Program-made: the position numbers and the translations under genes
In this document: positions 36,501-43,736 of the stretch, one piece after another
Numbering within the stretch: the first letter of the stretch is position 1
How the letters are laid out: every line of letters begins with the position of its first letter
Notes under the pieces: model-generated
Seen by the model: the letters and a program-made list of their open reading frames with translations, nothing else
What the model was told of the DNA's origin: nothing
The model's database searches: none
Source: an uncultured Methanolobus sp.
Lineage (GTDB): Archaea; Halobacteriota; Methanosarcinia; Methanosarcinales; Methanosarcinaceae
Length of the DNA stretch: 64,000 bases
NCBI RefSeq assembly: GCF_963665675.1
Contig: NZ_OY762426.1
Coordinates: 1,178,001 to 1,242,000 of the forward strand
Direction: 5' to 3'

Positions 36501-37072
36501 GTGTAATTTACTGGGATAACAGATGGACCTTCTTCTATTGTGAGATAAATGGGTACATTTTCAGGTGTAGTACTTGTGTTAAAGTAAAATGGATATGTTC
36601 CACTTGATAAATTAAAATTACCTTCTCCATCCTGCTGATAGTTAACTCCATCATCAGATACATTTATAGAAAATGTTGTACCTGAATGAATTATTATATT
36701 ACTTGAATTTGAAATTGTCACAACATTACCATTAGTTGTTACATCATTAGATGTAACGTTCTCAAAACCAGATAAATAGTAAGTTGTATCTCCATCAATA
36801 AGTAAACTTACAGCTTCAGAAGATGTTATGTTCAGTGCATATACATCTTCATCCACAGTTGCTGTGAAGTTTAAAAATGTAGGAATTACAGTCGTATCAT
36901 TTGGGTATTCTGTTACATTATTCTCATAAATCGTTACCACCCCATTCCCAGCAGGCGTTATGGCAGCGCTTGCAGAGATGACTGTAAGTAAGACAAGTAT
37001 GAGAACAAGTCCTAATTGTAGAATTAATTTTTTTCGTTTCGTTTCTTCCTTTATCAAATCTATCCTCCCCAT
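30530..37072 (-). CDS. Giant repetitive PGF-CTERM surface protein
   Basis: The product is about 2,180 residues. A signal peptide (LILQLGLVLILVLLTVISASA) is followed by some 15 tandem beta-sandwich repeats of roughly 104 residues, each with 'VTPISPTGSxW...NGSxLDLNVS' and 'VDNSxP' signatures and many Asn-x-Ser/Thr sites. A serine run then leads to a PGF-pre-PGF domain, an acidic stalk, and the PGF-CTERM tail (GLPGFGILLG, hydrophobic helix, RQKNRNE), expected to be cut and lipid-anchored by an archaeosortase. Start: ATG at 37072. A GGGGAGG lies just inside the frame before a TTG at 37057, which could be the true start. It probably contributes to the cell envelope or adhesion. Confidence 0.88.
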   Translation of the reverse strand: MGRIDLIKEETKRKKLILQLGLVLILVLLTVISASAAITPAGNGVVTIYENNVTEYPNDTTVIPTFLNFTATVDEDVYALNITSSEAVSLLIDGDTTYYLSGFENVTSNDVTTNGNVVTISNSSNIIIHSGTTFSINVSDDGVNYQQDGEGNFNLSSGTYPFYFNTSTTPENVPIYLTIEEGPSVIPVNYTQLSTTWVKNGTILTFNTSITDLASGVQNATVDITSINSSAGVIDLYNTFFHYWTNSSFIVSATDGRYDLPITSYDNVSYVNNSENFTVWVDNTGPTVTPITFGETKTWVSNGTSLPLNVSVSDSASGVYNVSVGGGMINNSLGPVSLSYVDGYWINDTIIVGTSTQGPNYMPITASDNLSNINGTVNFTVWVDNVEPNVTAISPVSTDSWVNNGSVLYLNVSASDPGNSNASNVSSVTVNVSSVNSSSTAILNNIGGTDYWFNNSLLVSSSSEGSIDLQIGVSDNASNVNNSVNLTLKVDNTIPAVSNESAAYPSGFGVVNNGSMVLLNLSATDSLSDLNLSAVMINVSNLNSSLTWETMTSAGGDNFTLSVIVDNSSTGTAVVPISVADNATNTNTTQSISVVLDNSGPLVTGITPNGSQWLTNGSTIDINVSSTDLGTAGVQNLEVNTSSVNATGTAILANAAGNYWTNSSLTVFTTNEGTIDLPVSAYDNLSNLNDTVNLTIKVDNSAPVFTTNESVYPGGMNAINNGGTVTLNVTVADAYSGVNASTVEVNVSGINSSLGWETLALASGDNFTLDVIVNTSSSGTVVLPVRAADNLSIWNTSASISVEIDSSEPTVTPVSPTGSMWFKSGDILDLNVSIIDTGTGVKNATVSLNNVNTTVTTAILEHAGGNYWINNSLTVDSVSDGTFNLSVVSYDNSSNVNNSVNLTINVDSTIPSITNELAAYPSGLNVVNSNGTVLLNFTATDATSGLNLSAVMINVSNLNSSLNWETMTSAGGDNFTLSVIVDNSSTGTAVVPISVADNASNTNTSQSISVVLDNSEPLVTGITPNGSQWLTNGSTIDINVSSTDLGTAGVQNLEVNISSVNATGTAILANAAGNYWTNSSLTVFTTNEGTIDLPVSAYDNLSNLNDTVNLTIKVDNSAPVFTTNESVYPGGMNAINNGGTVTLNVTVADAYSGVNASTVEVNVSGINSSLGWETLSLASGDNFTLDVIVNTSSSGTVVLPVRAADNLSIWNTSASISVEIDSSEPTVTPVSPTGSMWFKSGDVLDLNVSIIDTGTGVKNATVSLNNVNTTVTTAILEHAGGNYWINNSLTVDSVSDGTFNLSVVSYDNSSNVNNSVNLTINVDSTIPSITNELAAYPSGLNVVNSNGTVLLNFTATDATSGLNLSAVMINVSNLNSSLNWETMTSAGGDNFTLSVMVDNSSTGTAVVPISVADNASNTNTSQSISVVLDNSEPLVTGITPNGSQWVTNSSSIDLNVSSTDVGSAGMSSVTVDTSDVSAASTAVLNNSAGDYWTNSSLTVLTSNEGIVNLTVSSYDNLSNINSSVNLTIKVDNSAPVFTNAEAVYLAGMNGVRDGGIVTLNATVTDAYSGLNSSSVMVNASLINNSLGWTTMTSAGGDDFTLTVIVNTSSSGTLSLPVRAADNLSQWNTSASISVEVDGTEPAVTAISPTGSQWFKDGDTLDLNATIVDSGTGVKNATVTLNGVNDSTFAILEHAGSNYWINNSLIVDSSSEGTINLSVVAYDNVSNYNSSVNLSIKVDNTEPLVLDAQTEYATGYTAVNNGSTITLNATISDGSLSGVSSVMSIDNVSSISANDNVTLSQVSSTDYWKYSNLEIAGAEGTYLLNVTATDEAGNVNGSSSATIEVIIDNTDPVIYNLTLSTESPGSYGESINVSVNVSDAGSGIKGVTAAGTALTDQGSNIWNGTISAGYGANTVTVVATDNASNAVSNTSLSYTGPAAPRSSSSSSSSGMSSTTREAFLESKSTYEGAKIVSQDSSGKVLSDPVKVVSVALTRTEVTGVEVESEVDIEKISVSVQKLDSKPDNIPGSAPGEVHSYLNIEVSELDAGSIAGASITFKVEKSWLKENGISTDDVVLSHYTGSAWDQLDTTVSSDDGEYVYYVAKTPGFSTFAISTRSDSEDDYVASGDVTGSDSDAEDTESEPEDEMPDTEDDNGLPGFGILLGIMGVSIVAALMRQKNRNE
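32772..34019 (-). repeat. 1,248-bp intragenic tandem repeat, copy 1
   Basis: This block is nearly identical to the following 1,248 bp (34020-35267), with only scattered substitutions. The repeat equals 416 codons or four domains of the surface protein, so the frame is kept. Boundaries are approximate, since the domains themselves resemble each other. Confidence 0.85.
34020..35267 (-). repeat. 1,248-bp intragenic tandem repeat, copy 2
   Basis: This is the second copy of the unit at 32772-34019. Over long stretches (for example 33100-33500 against 34348-34748) the two differ by one or two bases. Sequence resembling the start of a third unit follows from about 35268, but it is more diverged. 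Confidence 0.85.
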
Positions 37073-37261
37073 AGATTTATTTATATAATTGGCAATAAAA
37101 TGAATCTGCAACAAATATTAGAGAGCAGTACATTCAGACCCATTTCAAAGTTATTGCAGGGGTTCGCATAAAATATTTCATAAATAGTATAATGCCCATA
37201 ATATATGTATGTTGGCTATTGTTGAGCAAATCAGTAAAAAGTAACAGAATAACAACACCAC

Positions 37262-37325
37262 GTGTAATACCGCATAAATTAAAATGAAAAATGCTGGGAT
37301 AGCAGAGATTTGTAACCCAGATGAC
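37262..37325 (-). pseudogene. Decayed copy of the tRNA-Pro 3' end and flank
   Basis: From 37262 the sequence (GTGTAATACCGCATAAATT and onward) repeats that at 37359-37410, which leads into the 3' half of tRNA-Pro. It ends with a mutated acceptor and T-arm (GGGATAGCAGAGATTTG). The offset is 97 bp. It is either a partial tandem duplication or the remnant attachment site of a lost integrative element. Confidence 0.6.
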
Positions 37326-37391
37326 GCTTCTAGAGAACGAAACGAGGTATGACACTAAGTGTAATACCACATAGATTAAAATGAAAATTGG

Positions 37392-37466
37392 TGGGATCGC
37401 GGAGATTTGAACTCCAGTCGCTAGACCCCCAGCCTAACAGGATGGACCAGGCTACCCTACGATCCC
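37392..37466 (-). tRNA. tRNA-Pro (anticodon GGG)
   Basis: The complement folds as a tRNA. The acceptor GGGATCG pairs perfectly with CGATCCC, the discriminator is A, and the anticodon loop is CTGGGGG with U33 before GGG. The T arm is TGGAG-TTCAAAT-CTCCG. Anticodon GGG reads Pro CCC/CCU. No intron or encoded CCA is present. Confidence 0.92.
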
Positions 37467-37544
37467 GCAGGATTGTAAATAGATATACATTACAGTATTT
37501 TAGTGTTTCCGAGAACAGAAGCTTTGAAATGAGAAAAAGAATAG

Positions 37545-38279
37545 TTATTGAGATTTCAACCAGATATCGTAAGCCTCAACAACTTCTTTGCCTTCTACAA
37601 AAACAAGGTCGTTATCCGTACCATACTGCTTTGCGTCTCCTTTTTCAAGAGCCCTGCCACTTTCATCGTCCAGCATCTCACAAACAACCATTGCAGGAGT
37701 TATACCTGAAATCTTTGCAAGGGCAATGGAGAGTTCTGTCTGGCCCATGCGTTCATGGACAAGTCCCTTTGCTGCACGAAGAGTTGCAACGTGACCCGGA
37801 GTCCTGAATTCACTACCAAAATGGATTTCTTCACCATTGAGTGTTTTCTCGACGATCTCACCAAGCTTGTTGATTGTGAGTGCTCTGTCGTTGTCAGGAA
37901 TTCCGGTACGGGTGTCTCTGTGGTTTACCCATATAGAAAAAGATGAACGTGAATCGTATTTTAGGTCGCCTCCCTTTTCCACGATCTTGTGGAGTGCTGT
38001 GCTGCACTGGCTGGCATCTCTTACTATATCTGCCATGAATGGAAGACCAAGTTCCCCTGATGCTTCGGAGTCAAGAGCAACACAAATGAGTCCGCCTGCA
38101 TCCTTACGCATCCATCTGACATCTTCAGGTTTAACTGCATTTGCAGCAATAGTGAAGTCGGTTTCAGCCTCACGGCCTTCAAGATCGAAAAGCAGGATCA
38201 TTTCTCCTCTCTGGAGAGCCTTGATTGCCTTCTGTATATTCTCACTATAATTTTCAATTGAATCCGCATTTGAAACCAT
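37545..38279 (-). CDS. ribB: 3,4-dihydroxy-2-butanone 4-phosphate synthase
   Basis: From ATG 38279 the product has 244 residues. RibB converts ribulose 5-phosphate to the four-carbon precursor of riboflavin plus formate. The conserved acidic loop (DLEGREAETDFTIAAN) is near residue 33, the DASQCSTALHKI region near 88, and the late catalytic block FRTPGHVATLRAAKG...GQTELSIALA near 160-185. It is the monofunctional archaeal form with no GTP cyclohydrolase II part. The frame is open to 38309, but ATG 38279 gives the usual N terminus. It follows ribK on the same strand, so two riboflavin-pathway steps are encoded together. Confidence 0.92.
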   Translation of the reverse strand: MVSNADSIENYSENIQKAIKALQRGEMILLFDLEGREAETDFTIAANAVKPEDVRWMRKDAGGLICVALDSEASGELGLPFMADIVRDASQCSTALHKIVEKGGDLKYDSRSSFSIWVNHRDTRTGIPDNDRALTINKLGEIVEKTLNGEEIHFGSEFRTPGHVATLRAAKGLVHERMGQTELSIALAKISGITPAMVVCEMLDDESGRALEKGDAKQYGTDNDLVFVEGKEVVEAYDIWLKSQ

Positions 38280-38334
38280 AATTATCACTTCTCCACTTCT
38301 CTCTTCCACTTATTCTCTTCCTGAGTTTCCAATC

Positions 38335-39006
38335 TCACTTGCATTTTTGCGGGTTTTTCACCACTATCTTTACTTCGTCGCCATCATTCAATTTTAGAGC
38401 CTCACGCAGTTTTAGAGGTGCGATAATCTCAAGGAGGTCTGCCGGATAGTGTGTCCTGTCCGGTATGATGACTGCGCTTTTTATTCCCTCAATCTCGATC
38501 GGATAGCATTTTACGCCACCGAAACTGCGCTCTCCATCATTGAAACCGTGGATAATAAGAGGTTCCATGAAGTCTATGTTGTCACGTAACTGAGCACTCT
38601 CATCGCCCAGACGCACATTGAGTGTTCCGGGAAATGGCTTGAAATCAAGTTTGTCCCTGAACTGGGACATGTAACCGTCTTTTGCAATGTAGTACTGTCC
38701 TTCTCCAAGTCCTGTTATGACCTCTCCGTAAAGTTGAAGGTCAGCATAGTCCTTGCAGAATATCTGCTGGTAGTCAGCATACTCATTTTTGAGAAGGGTG
38801 ACACCTGCTTCTGTGAGGTGAACCATCTGTCCACCTGCCACAAGTTGCCTTGAAATGTAACCATCGTCCTCAAGCTGTTTGAGAATCCTTGCAGCGGTCT
38901 TAGAACTGGCGGATATGTGGTGCATGAACTCTGTTGAAGATATCTTCAAAGGCTTGCCTATCGCACCGAGCAGTGCCAGTTTCTTAAGGGACTTTGTTGT
39001 GTACAT
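38335..39006 (-). CDS. ribK: CTP-dependent riboflavin kinase with N-terminal winged helix
   Basis: The protein has 223 residues. Residues 1-85 form a winged helix (SSTEFMHHISASSKTAARILKQLEDDGYI). The rest is the archaeal RibK cradle-loop barrel, with FKPFPGTLNVRL near residue 130 and the LKLREALKLNDGDEVKIVV end. RibK phosphorylates riboflavin to FMN using CTP. HTH-fused forms are common in Euryarchaeota and may regulate riboflavin genes. It lies directly upstream of ribB, which supports self-regulated coexpression. Confidence 0.92.
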   Translation of the reverse strand: MYTTKSLKKLALLGAIGKPLKISSTEFMHHISASSKTAARILKQLEDDGYISRQLVAGGQMVHLTEAGVTLLKNEYADYQQIFCKDYADLQLYGEVITGLGEGQYYIAKDGYMSQFRDKLDFKPFPGTLNVRLGDESAQLRDNIDFMEPLIIHGFNDGERSFGGVKCYPIEIEGIKSAVIIPDRTHYPADLLEIIAPLKLREALKLNDGDEVKIVVKNPQKCK

Positions 39007-39145
39007 TGCCTTACCACGTCAATCTCATATTTGAGTAGAATCTCATTTATGAGAGATGAGCAGATAAAGGTTTTGATGCATGATTTTGAACTTTATGGAA
39101 ATTACTCCTGTACGAAACTTAATAAGAATGACAAACAATATTGTT

Positions 39146-39454
39146 ATGAATATGAATTCCGCTCAGAAAGAAAATCAAATCGATGAATACAAGCAGACTA
39201 TCGTTCCGATACTCATTCGAAATGATGTTGATAAAGCAGGCATCTTTGGTTCGTTTGCAAGGAACGAAGCAAGAGAAGATAGTGACATCGATATTCTTGT
39301 AAATTTCAAGAGCAGAAAAAGCCATTTTGACCTTTCAAGACTTGAAATGGAGCTTGAAAAAGAATCTCACAGAAGGGTTGAAGTCATTACTTATGATTCC
39401 ATTAGTCCTCTTATCCGGGATAGAATCCTGAAAGAAGAAGTGAAGATACTATGA
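39146..39454 (+). CDS. MNT-type nucleotidyltransferase (orphan MntA-like antitoxin)
   Basis: The core reads FGSFARNEAREDSDIDILV, with the Gly-Ser and Asp-x-Asp signature of minimal nucleotidyltransferases. In MntA-HepT toxin-antitoxin systems this enzyme AMPylates and silences the HEPN RNase HepT. Several in-frame ATGs exist between 39080 and 39152; 39146 is a compromise. The stop overlaps an ATG (ATGA at 39451-39454), as when a hepT gene follows, but here that second frame ends after five codons. The HEPN partner is therefore missing. Confidence 0.75.
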   Translation: MNMNSAQKENQIDEYKQTIVPILIRNDVDKAGIFGSFARNEAREDSDIDILVNFKSRKSHFDLSRLEMELEKESHRRVEVITYDSISPLIRDRILKEEVKIL

Positions 39455-39482
39455 ATTTAGTTATTTAATAGATAATAGTTTT

Positions 39483-39794
39483 TTAAATAACAGCTTCAAC
39501 TTCGTTCAGTACATACTTCCTGATATTCGGCTTTAGTGCATCTTTCATTACAAGGTCGACCTTGATTCCAAGAGAATCTGAAAGATAGTTCTCAAGATGA
39601 ACAAAACTGAAAATAGTTGGAGTCTTGCTAAACTCCACCAGCACATCAAGGTCACTTTCCAGAGTGTGCTCTCCACGTACATAGGAACCGAAAAGTCCTA
39701 TGTAACTTACATTATATTCTTCTTCAAGCTCCGGCAGCATTTCATGGAGCTTTTTTCTGTAAGTTTCAATATCTTTTTTTGCTGGCATTTTCAT
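39483..39794 (-). CDS. MNT-type nucleotidyltransferase, second orphan
   Basis: The product has 103 residues. The signature LFGSYVRGEHTLESDLDVLVEF carries the Gly-Ser and Asp-x-Asp residues needed for AMP transfer, followed by VHLENYLSDSLGIKVDLV, the usual third-Asp strand. It ends normally with a TAA. It converges on the other nucleotidyltransferase gene, with 28 bp between stops. No HEPN gene lies on its upstream or downstream side, so it too is an orphan antitoxin-like gene. Confidence 0.78.
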   Translation of the reverse strand: MKMPAKKDIETYRKKLHEMLPELEEEYNVSYIGLFGSYVRGEHTLESDLDVLVEFSKTPTIFSFVHLENYLSDSLGIKVDLVMKDALKPNIRKYVLNEVEAVI

Positions 39795-39895
39795 CTCGAA
39801 AGTGTTTTTCAGTTATATGTTATTTTTAATATGTATAAGTTCTCTGTTAATTTCAATACTGTTTTATTTCTTGAAACTGTTTATTTTATGGGAGC

Positions 39896-41926
39896 ATGAA
39901 CTGGGATAATTTCAAAAAAGAATTACCTGTATGGAGAAAAAGAATATGGGCATACAGCAAAATACTCATCGTAATTGCAATCTTTGCATTTATACTCTGG
40001 AGAATTCCCTTTACTCACATCCTCTGGACTAATAATGCCTACACCCATTACAATGCCACCCAACTAAGCAACATGGGTTTCTACGACAACGAGCGCTATC
40101 TCCTCAGCGCCCTCGTCCAGAGTCTGGCAGCCACCATCGCTCTAGTTATCACACTCAGTCTTGTAGCCGTACAACTCGCAGCCCAATCCTATTCTGCAAG
40201 GGTCATTGATGTCTACAAACGGAACCCCGATATGTGGATACTTCTCTGCATCTACATTTTTACAATATTCTACGGACTTGGGTTGACTAAGATTGTTGGA
40301 CTTGGCATTTTAGGAAACTACATGGAGGGCGCCATTTTTGTGGCTTACTTTATGGGGTTCTTTGCTTTTGTTTGTCTGGTACCGTATATGTTGAAGACTT
40401 TGGATTTGCTGAAGCCTTCAACTGTGATTACGTTGCTGGCGGAGGAGATTAACAAAAAGAATGTGTTGGAAGCTTTAAAAGATAATAAAATTGGTATGAA
40501 TATAGAAGACAATGATCCAGTTCAACCAATAATTGATATGATAAATGTTGCACTTAATAAAAATGATAGAGAGACTTTAAAAAATGGACTCGTTGCCATA
40601 AAAATAGCTACTAACAAAATATTAGTAAATAATATTTTAGATAAATATGAAGAAAATGATATTTCAAAATTTATCATCAATCACCTTGAAAACGTAGGAA
40701 TACAAGCAGTAAAGGAAGAGAAGGACAAGTCCACAAATCTCGTTATTGAAGCATTAAAAGAAATTGGAATAGAATCTGCTGACCAAAAATATGAAAATGC
40801 AACTACAAATTCAATAAAGTCGATAAGAGTAATTACAAACAAAGAACTAAAAGTTGATATCAAAGAAGAAAAAATTATTTTTGTGGTTCTAATTCTCAAA
40901 GAATTAGGGGAAAAAGCTGCAATCAAAAACCTAGATACAGCTGTAAAAAACGTGATTTCAATATACGAAGAAATTAAAAAAAGAAGGGATCTAAAATATC
41001 ACCAAGATATTGCAAAAGAAATAATAATAAATCTTGGACATATTGGGACAATTACTGCTCAAAAAATGAAGGAGTTTACAACTTTTAAAATTATAACCAT
41101 TCTTGGTTCAAATAATGATATTATTATGAAGAACTTATATATTGTTAAAGAACTTATTCAGTGTTTATATAATATAGGAATAATCTCAGCCACCAACGAT
41201 TTTGAATCTACGAAAAATGTAGTTGAGGAGCTTAGAAAGATAGGAATCCACATTGCGAATAAAGGGATACTACAATTAGAGTGGGAAATTGCTGAAAAAG
41301 AAAACATAGAAGCAATTGCAGAAATCGGCATAATATGGATTAATACACACAAAGATGAAATTGATGAAGTTTCATATTATGTAGTAGAAACATTGGGTGC
41401 AATAGGCGAAGAAATCACAAAAAATGAACCAAATACTTGTAAAAGATGCGCAATAATCAAGCTGAGGAAAATTGGGATCAAAGCTTTAGCAAATAGAATA
41501 CCTTATGAAATAACAAACAAGTCAACATCCTCTATTGGTAATATTGCATTATTGTGCATTAAAAAAAATGGTGGAGCTATTTTCGAAGCAATAACATCTC
41601 TTGAAGATATTGGAATTGTTTCAATTAAAGAAACAAATGTAGCTCGAAAAGCATTAAAATGCCTTGAAGAAATTGGAAAAGCAGAGCTAAACTATGAAAG
41701 AAGTATCAACGAAATAATTGAAAATAAAACAATAAATGCAATTATGAAAATAGGCCAATCTGCAATTGCAGAAAATAATAAGATATTGATAAAAGAGACA
41801 ACAAATAGTCTCAAAAACATAAATATTGAAGCAAAAAATAGTGGAAAAGAAGAAAATATAACAAAACTCATAGAGGAAGCGCTAAATGATCTTGAGATTT
41901 TGTATAAAACAAGAAAAAAATCATGA
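39896..41926 (+). CDS. DUF2254-like membrane protein with long helical-repeat tail
   Basis: This protein has 676 residues. The first 180 contain four hydrophobic segments (ILIVIAIFAFILWRI, LVQSLAATIALVITLSLVAVQ, MWILLCIYIFTIFYGLG, GAIFVAYFMGFFAFVCLVPYM) with SYSARVIDVYKRNP between, as in DUF2254 proteins. The remaining 490 residues are soluble repeats of about 30-45 residues around an 'xLxxIGxxA/I' core, resembling HEAT-like helical repeats. Base composition changes sharply near 40450: host-like before, very AT-rich after. The gene therefore looks like a mosaic. A membrane-anchored protein-binding scaffold is plausible; the function is unknown. Confidence 0.68.
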   Translation: MNWDNFKKELPVWRKRIWAYSKILIVIAIFAFILWRIPFTHILWTNNAYTHYNATQLSNMGFYDNERYLLSALVQSLAATIALVITLSLVAVQLAAQSYSARVIDVYKRNPDMWILLCIYIFTIFYGLGLTKIVGLGILGNYMEGAIFVAYFMGFFAFVCLVPYMLKTLDLLKPSTVITLLAEEINKKNVLEALKDNKIGMNIEDNDPVQPIIDMINVALNKNDRETLKNGLVAIKIATNKILVNNILDKYEENDISKFIINHLENVGIQAVKEEKDKSTNLVIEALKEIGIESADQKYENATTNSIKSIRVITNKELKVDIKEEKIIFVVLILKELGEKAAIKNLDTAVKNVISIYEEIKKRRDLKYHQDIAKEIIINLGHIGTITAQKMKEFTTFKIITILGSNNDIIMKNLYIVKELIQCLYNIGIISATNDFESTKNVVEELRKIGIHIANKGILQLEWEIAEKENIEAIAEIGIIWINTHKDEIDEVSYYVVETLGAIGEEITKNEPNTCKRCAIIKLRKIGIKALANRIPYEITNKSTSSIGNIALLCIKKNGGAIFEAITSLEDIGIVSIKETNVARKALKCLEEIGKAELNYERSINEIIENKTINAIMKIGQSAIAENNKILIKETTNSLKNINIEAKNSGKEENITKLIEEALNDLEILYKTRKKS

Positions 41927-41960
41927 GTTACAACGTTTGAATTAAGTTAATGAAACAACA

Positions 41961-42070
41961 TTAGTCTTCATCATCCACGAACATCTTTGCCACCAGACCC
42001 ATATGACCCTCGTGGAAAGGATCAAGCTCTTTTCTCCAGCACTTTGGACTCAATCCCAAATCACTTTTAG
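41961..42070 (-). pseudogene. Decayed fragment of a fibrillarin (flpA) 3' end
   Basis: Read on the reverse strand, this region matches the last 30 codons of flpA at 43737-43850. The frame for ELDPFHEGHMGLVAKMFVDDED and a stop is kept, but two bases are missing further upstream, so it cannot be translated through. It lies 1.78 kb from the intact flpA end in the same orientation. Confidence 0.75.
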
Positions 42071-42125
42071 ATTTCTAACCAACACTACATCAAAATCAGC
42101 ATCTTGCCCATATTTTGTCTATTAA

Positions 42126-42165
42126 ACCAAATAATAATGTATTTATTTGGTCTGCTGAACCAAAT
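42126..42165 (+). promoter_or_regulatory. Repeated ACCAAAT/ATTTGGT half-sites upstream of the AAA_14 gene
   Basis: ACCAAAT at 42126-42132, ATTTGGT at 42145-42151 and ACCAAAT at 42159-42165 form two overlapping inverted repeats in AT-rich DNA. They end about 30 bp before the ATG at 42197. They look like a regulator-binding site or a promoter-proximal hairpin. Confidence 0.45.
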
Positions 42166-42196
42166 GAATATAAACAAAGAACACTCAGTATAAAAT

Positions 42197-43453
42197 ATGG
42201 ACAAAGAGAAACTAAAAATCCTGCTGAAAGAGCAGAATGACCATATCAAAAAAGTCGATGATCTGGTCAAAAGAGAACTGCTGAATGAAATAAAGAGCAG
42301 GGATTCAGACCTTATCACAATAGTTGCAGGGCTTCGGAGAGTTGGGAAATCAACGCTTATGAACGAGATAAGAAAAGATCATCTTCATGAAAGCTATTTT
42401 GTGAACTTTGATGATGAGAGGTTCTTTGATTTTACAATAGAAGACTTTCAGACCTTGCAGGAACTGCTCATCGAGCTGTATGGTGAAAGGAACGTCTACT
42501 TTTTTGATGAGATACAGAACATTCGTGGTTGGGAGAGATTTGTCAGAAGGCTTCATGATAATGGAAAGAAAGTGTATGTCACCGGTTCCAATGCAAGTAT
42601 GCTGAGTCGGGAGATGGGAACACACCTCACCGGCAGGCATCTCAGTTATTCATTGTATCCGTATTCATTCAAGGAATTCCTTCGTTTTAAAAAACACGAG
42701 CTACCAATCCCGGAAGTGCTTACTACTGTGGAGAAAAGCAAACTTAAACAACACTTCAATGAATATATTGAAGCCGGAGGAATACCGGAATTTGTGAAGA
42801 ACCGGGATGAGCTTTATGTCAAAACACTGTATGAGAACATAATCTACAGGGACATAATAGCACGATACAACCTCAAAGATGAAAAGGCACTCAAAACAAC
42901 AGCCTACTTTGCAGCATCCAACATCGCAAAGGAGATAAGTTACAATAATGTTAGGAAGCTGACAGGACTTTCCAGCGCAACTACAATCAAAGAATACTTT
43001 GAGTACCTTGAGAACAGTTATCTTGCATATCTTTTACCTCGGTTTTCCACATCCCTCAAAACACAGGTATATTCCAACAAGAAAGTGTATTTCATAGACA
43101 CAGCCATCGCCAAGATACTGGGTTTCAGGACATCAGAGGATTATGGAAGAATCCTTGAGAATATGGTGTTCATGGAACTAAAAAGAAGGAATCTTGAAAT
43201 ATATTATCACAGGGAAAAGAAAGAATGTGACTTTGTAATTCGGAATGGTTACAACATAACAGAAGTAATTCAGGTCACAAAGAACCTTGAAAATCCAGAT
43301 ACAAGAAAAAGAGAAATCGAAGGGTTGTTTGACGCTCTGAAAACCTACAGCCTGAGTGAAGGTCTTATTCTCACAGATGATACCGAAGACAGTATCGAGA
43401 TTGATGGTAAGCAGATAACTGTAAAACCTGTCTGGAAATGGATGCTTGAATGA
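42197..43453 (+). CDS. AAA_14/DUF4143 family ATPase
   Basis: The protein has 418 residues. Walker A is GLRRVGKST near residue 45 (the characteristic x-R-R-V-G-K-S/T of this family), and Walker B is VYFFDEIQNI near 98. VTGSNASMLSREMGTHLTGR follows as the sensor region. The C-terminal DUF4143 part contains YFIDTAIAKILGF and a PD-(D/E)xK-like stretch (GRILENMVFMELKRR...YHREKKECDFVI...EVIQVT), suggesting a nuclease-like fold. These ATPases are abundant in archaeal accessory genomes and their role is unclear. The gene sits between flpA and a decayed flpA 3' end. Confidence 0.88.
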   Translation: MDKEKLKILLKEQNDHIKKVDDLVKRELLNEIKSRDSDLITIVAGLRRVGKSTLMNEIRKDHLHESYFVNFDDERFFDFTIEDFQTLQELLIELYGERNVYFFDEIQNIRGWERFVRRLHDNGKKVYVTGSNASMLSREMGTHLTGRHLSYSLYPYSFKEFLRFKKHELPIPEVLTTVEKSKLKQHFNEYIEAGGIPEFVKNRDELYVKTLYENIIYRDIIARYNLKDEKALKTTAYFAASNIAKEISYNNVRKLTGLSSATTIKEYFEYLENSYLAYLLPRFSTSLKTQVYSNKKVYFIDTAIAKILGFRTSEDYGRILENMVFMELKRRNLEIYYHREKKECDFVIRNGYNITEVIQVTKNLENPDTRKREIEGLFDALKTYSLSEGLILTDDTEDSIEIDGKQITVKPVWKWMLE

Positions 43454-43524
43454 ATATAGTAAGATGACACATTGTCACTAATTGAGAAAACATTTAATTT
43501 AAAAAGACAATTCTTGAAACAAAA

Positions 43525-43623
43525 ATGACTGACAATTACACAAACAAGCTTCATGGCTTGCATAAAGAAATCTGGAAAAATGTAGAGTCGGAAGAATATC
43601 TGAAAAAGGAAAGGCAATCCTGA
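43525..43623 (+). CDS. Possible 32-residue peptide, antitoxin-like tail
   Basis: ATG at 43525 opens a 32-codon frame ending TGA at 43623. The peptide is LHGLHKEIWKNVESEEYLKKER-like. That pattern resembles the conserved end of small antitoxin-type proteins often found before PIN-toxin genes. A following frame starting MLIIES ends after nine codons, so any toxin gene is lost. It may be a remnant. Confidence 0.3.
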   Translation: MTDNYTNKLHGLHKEIWKNVESEEYLKKERQS

Positions 43624-43736
43624 GATAAGGATGCTGATAATTGAAAGTGTTCGAAGATAAAAATCAATTCAATGTCATAAATGGAACGTGCCGCCTGCGG
43701 CGGATGGTTGCATCAGCGTCAATCCTTAAAACAATT

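Noticed and set aside
43625..43655. Nine-codon frame starting MLIIES considered as a PIN toxin
   Set aside because: It ends immediately and no downstream frame carries PIN acidic residues.
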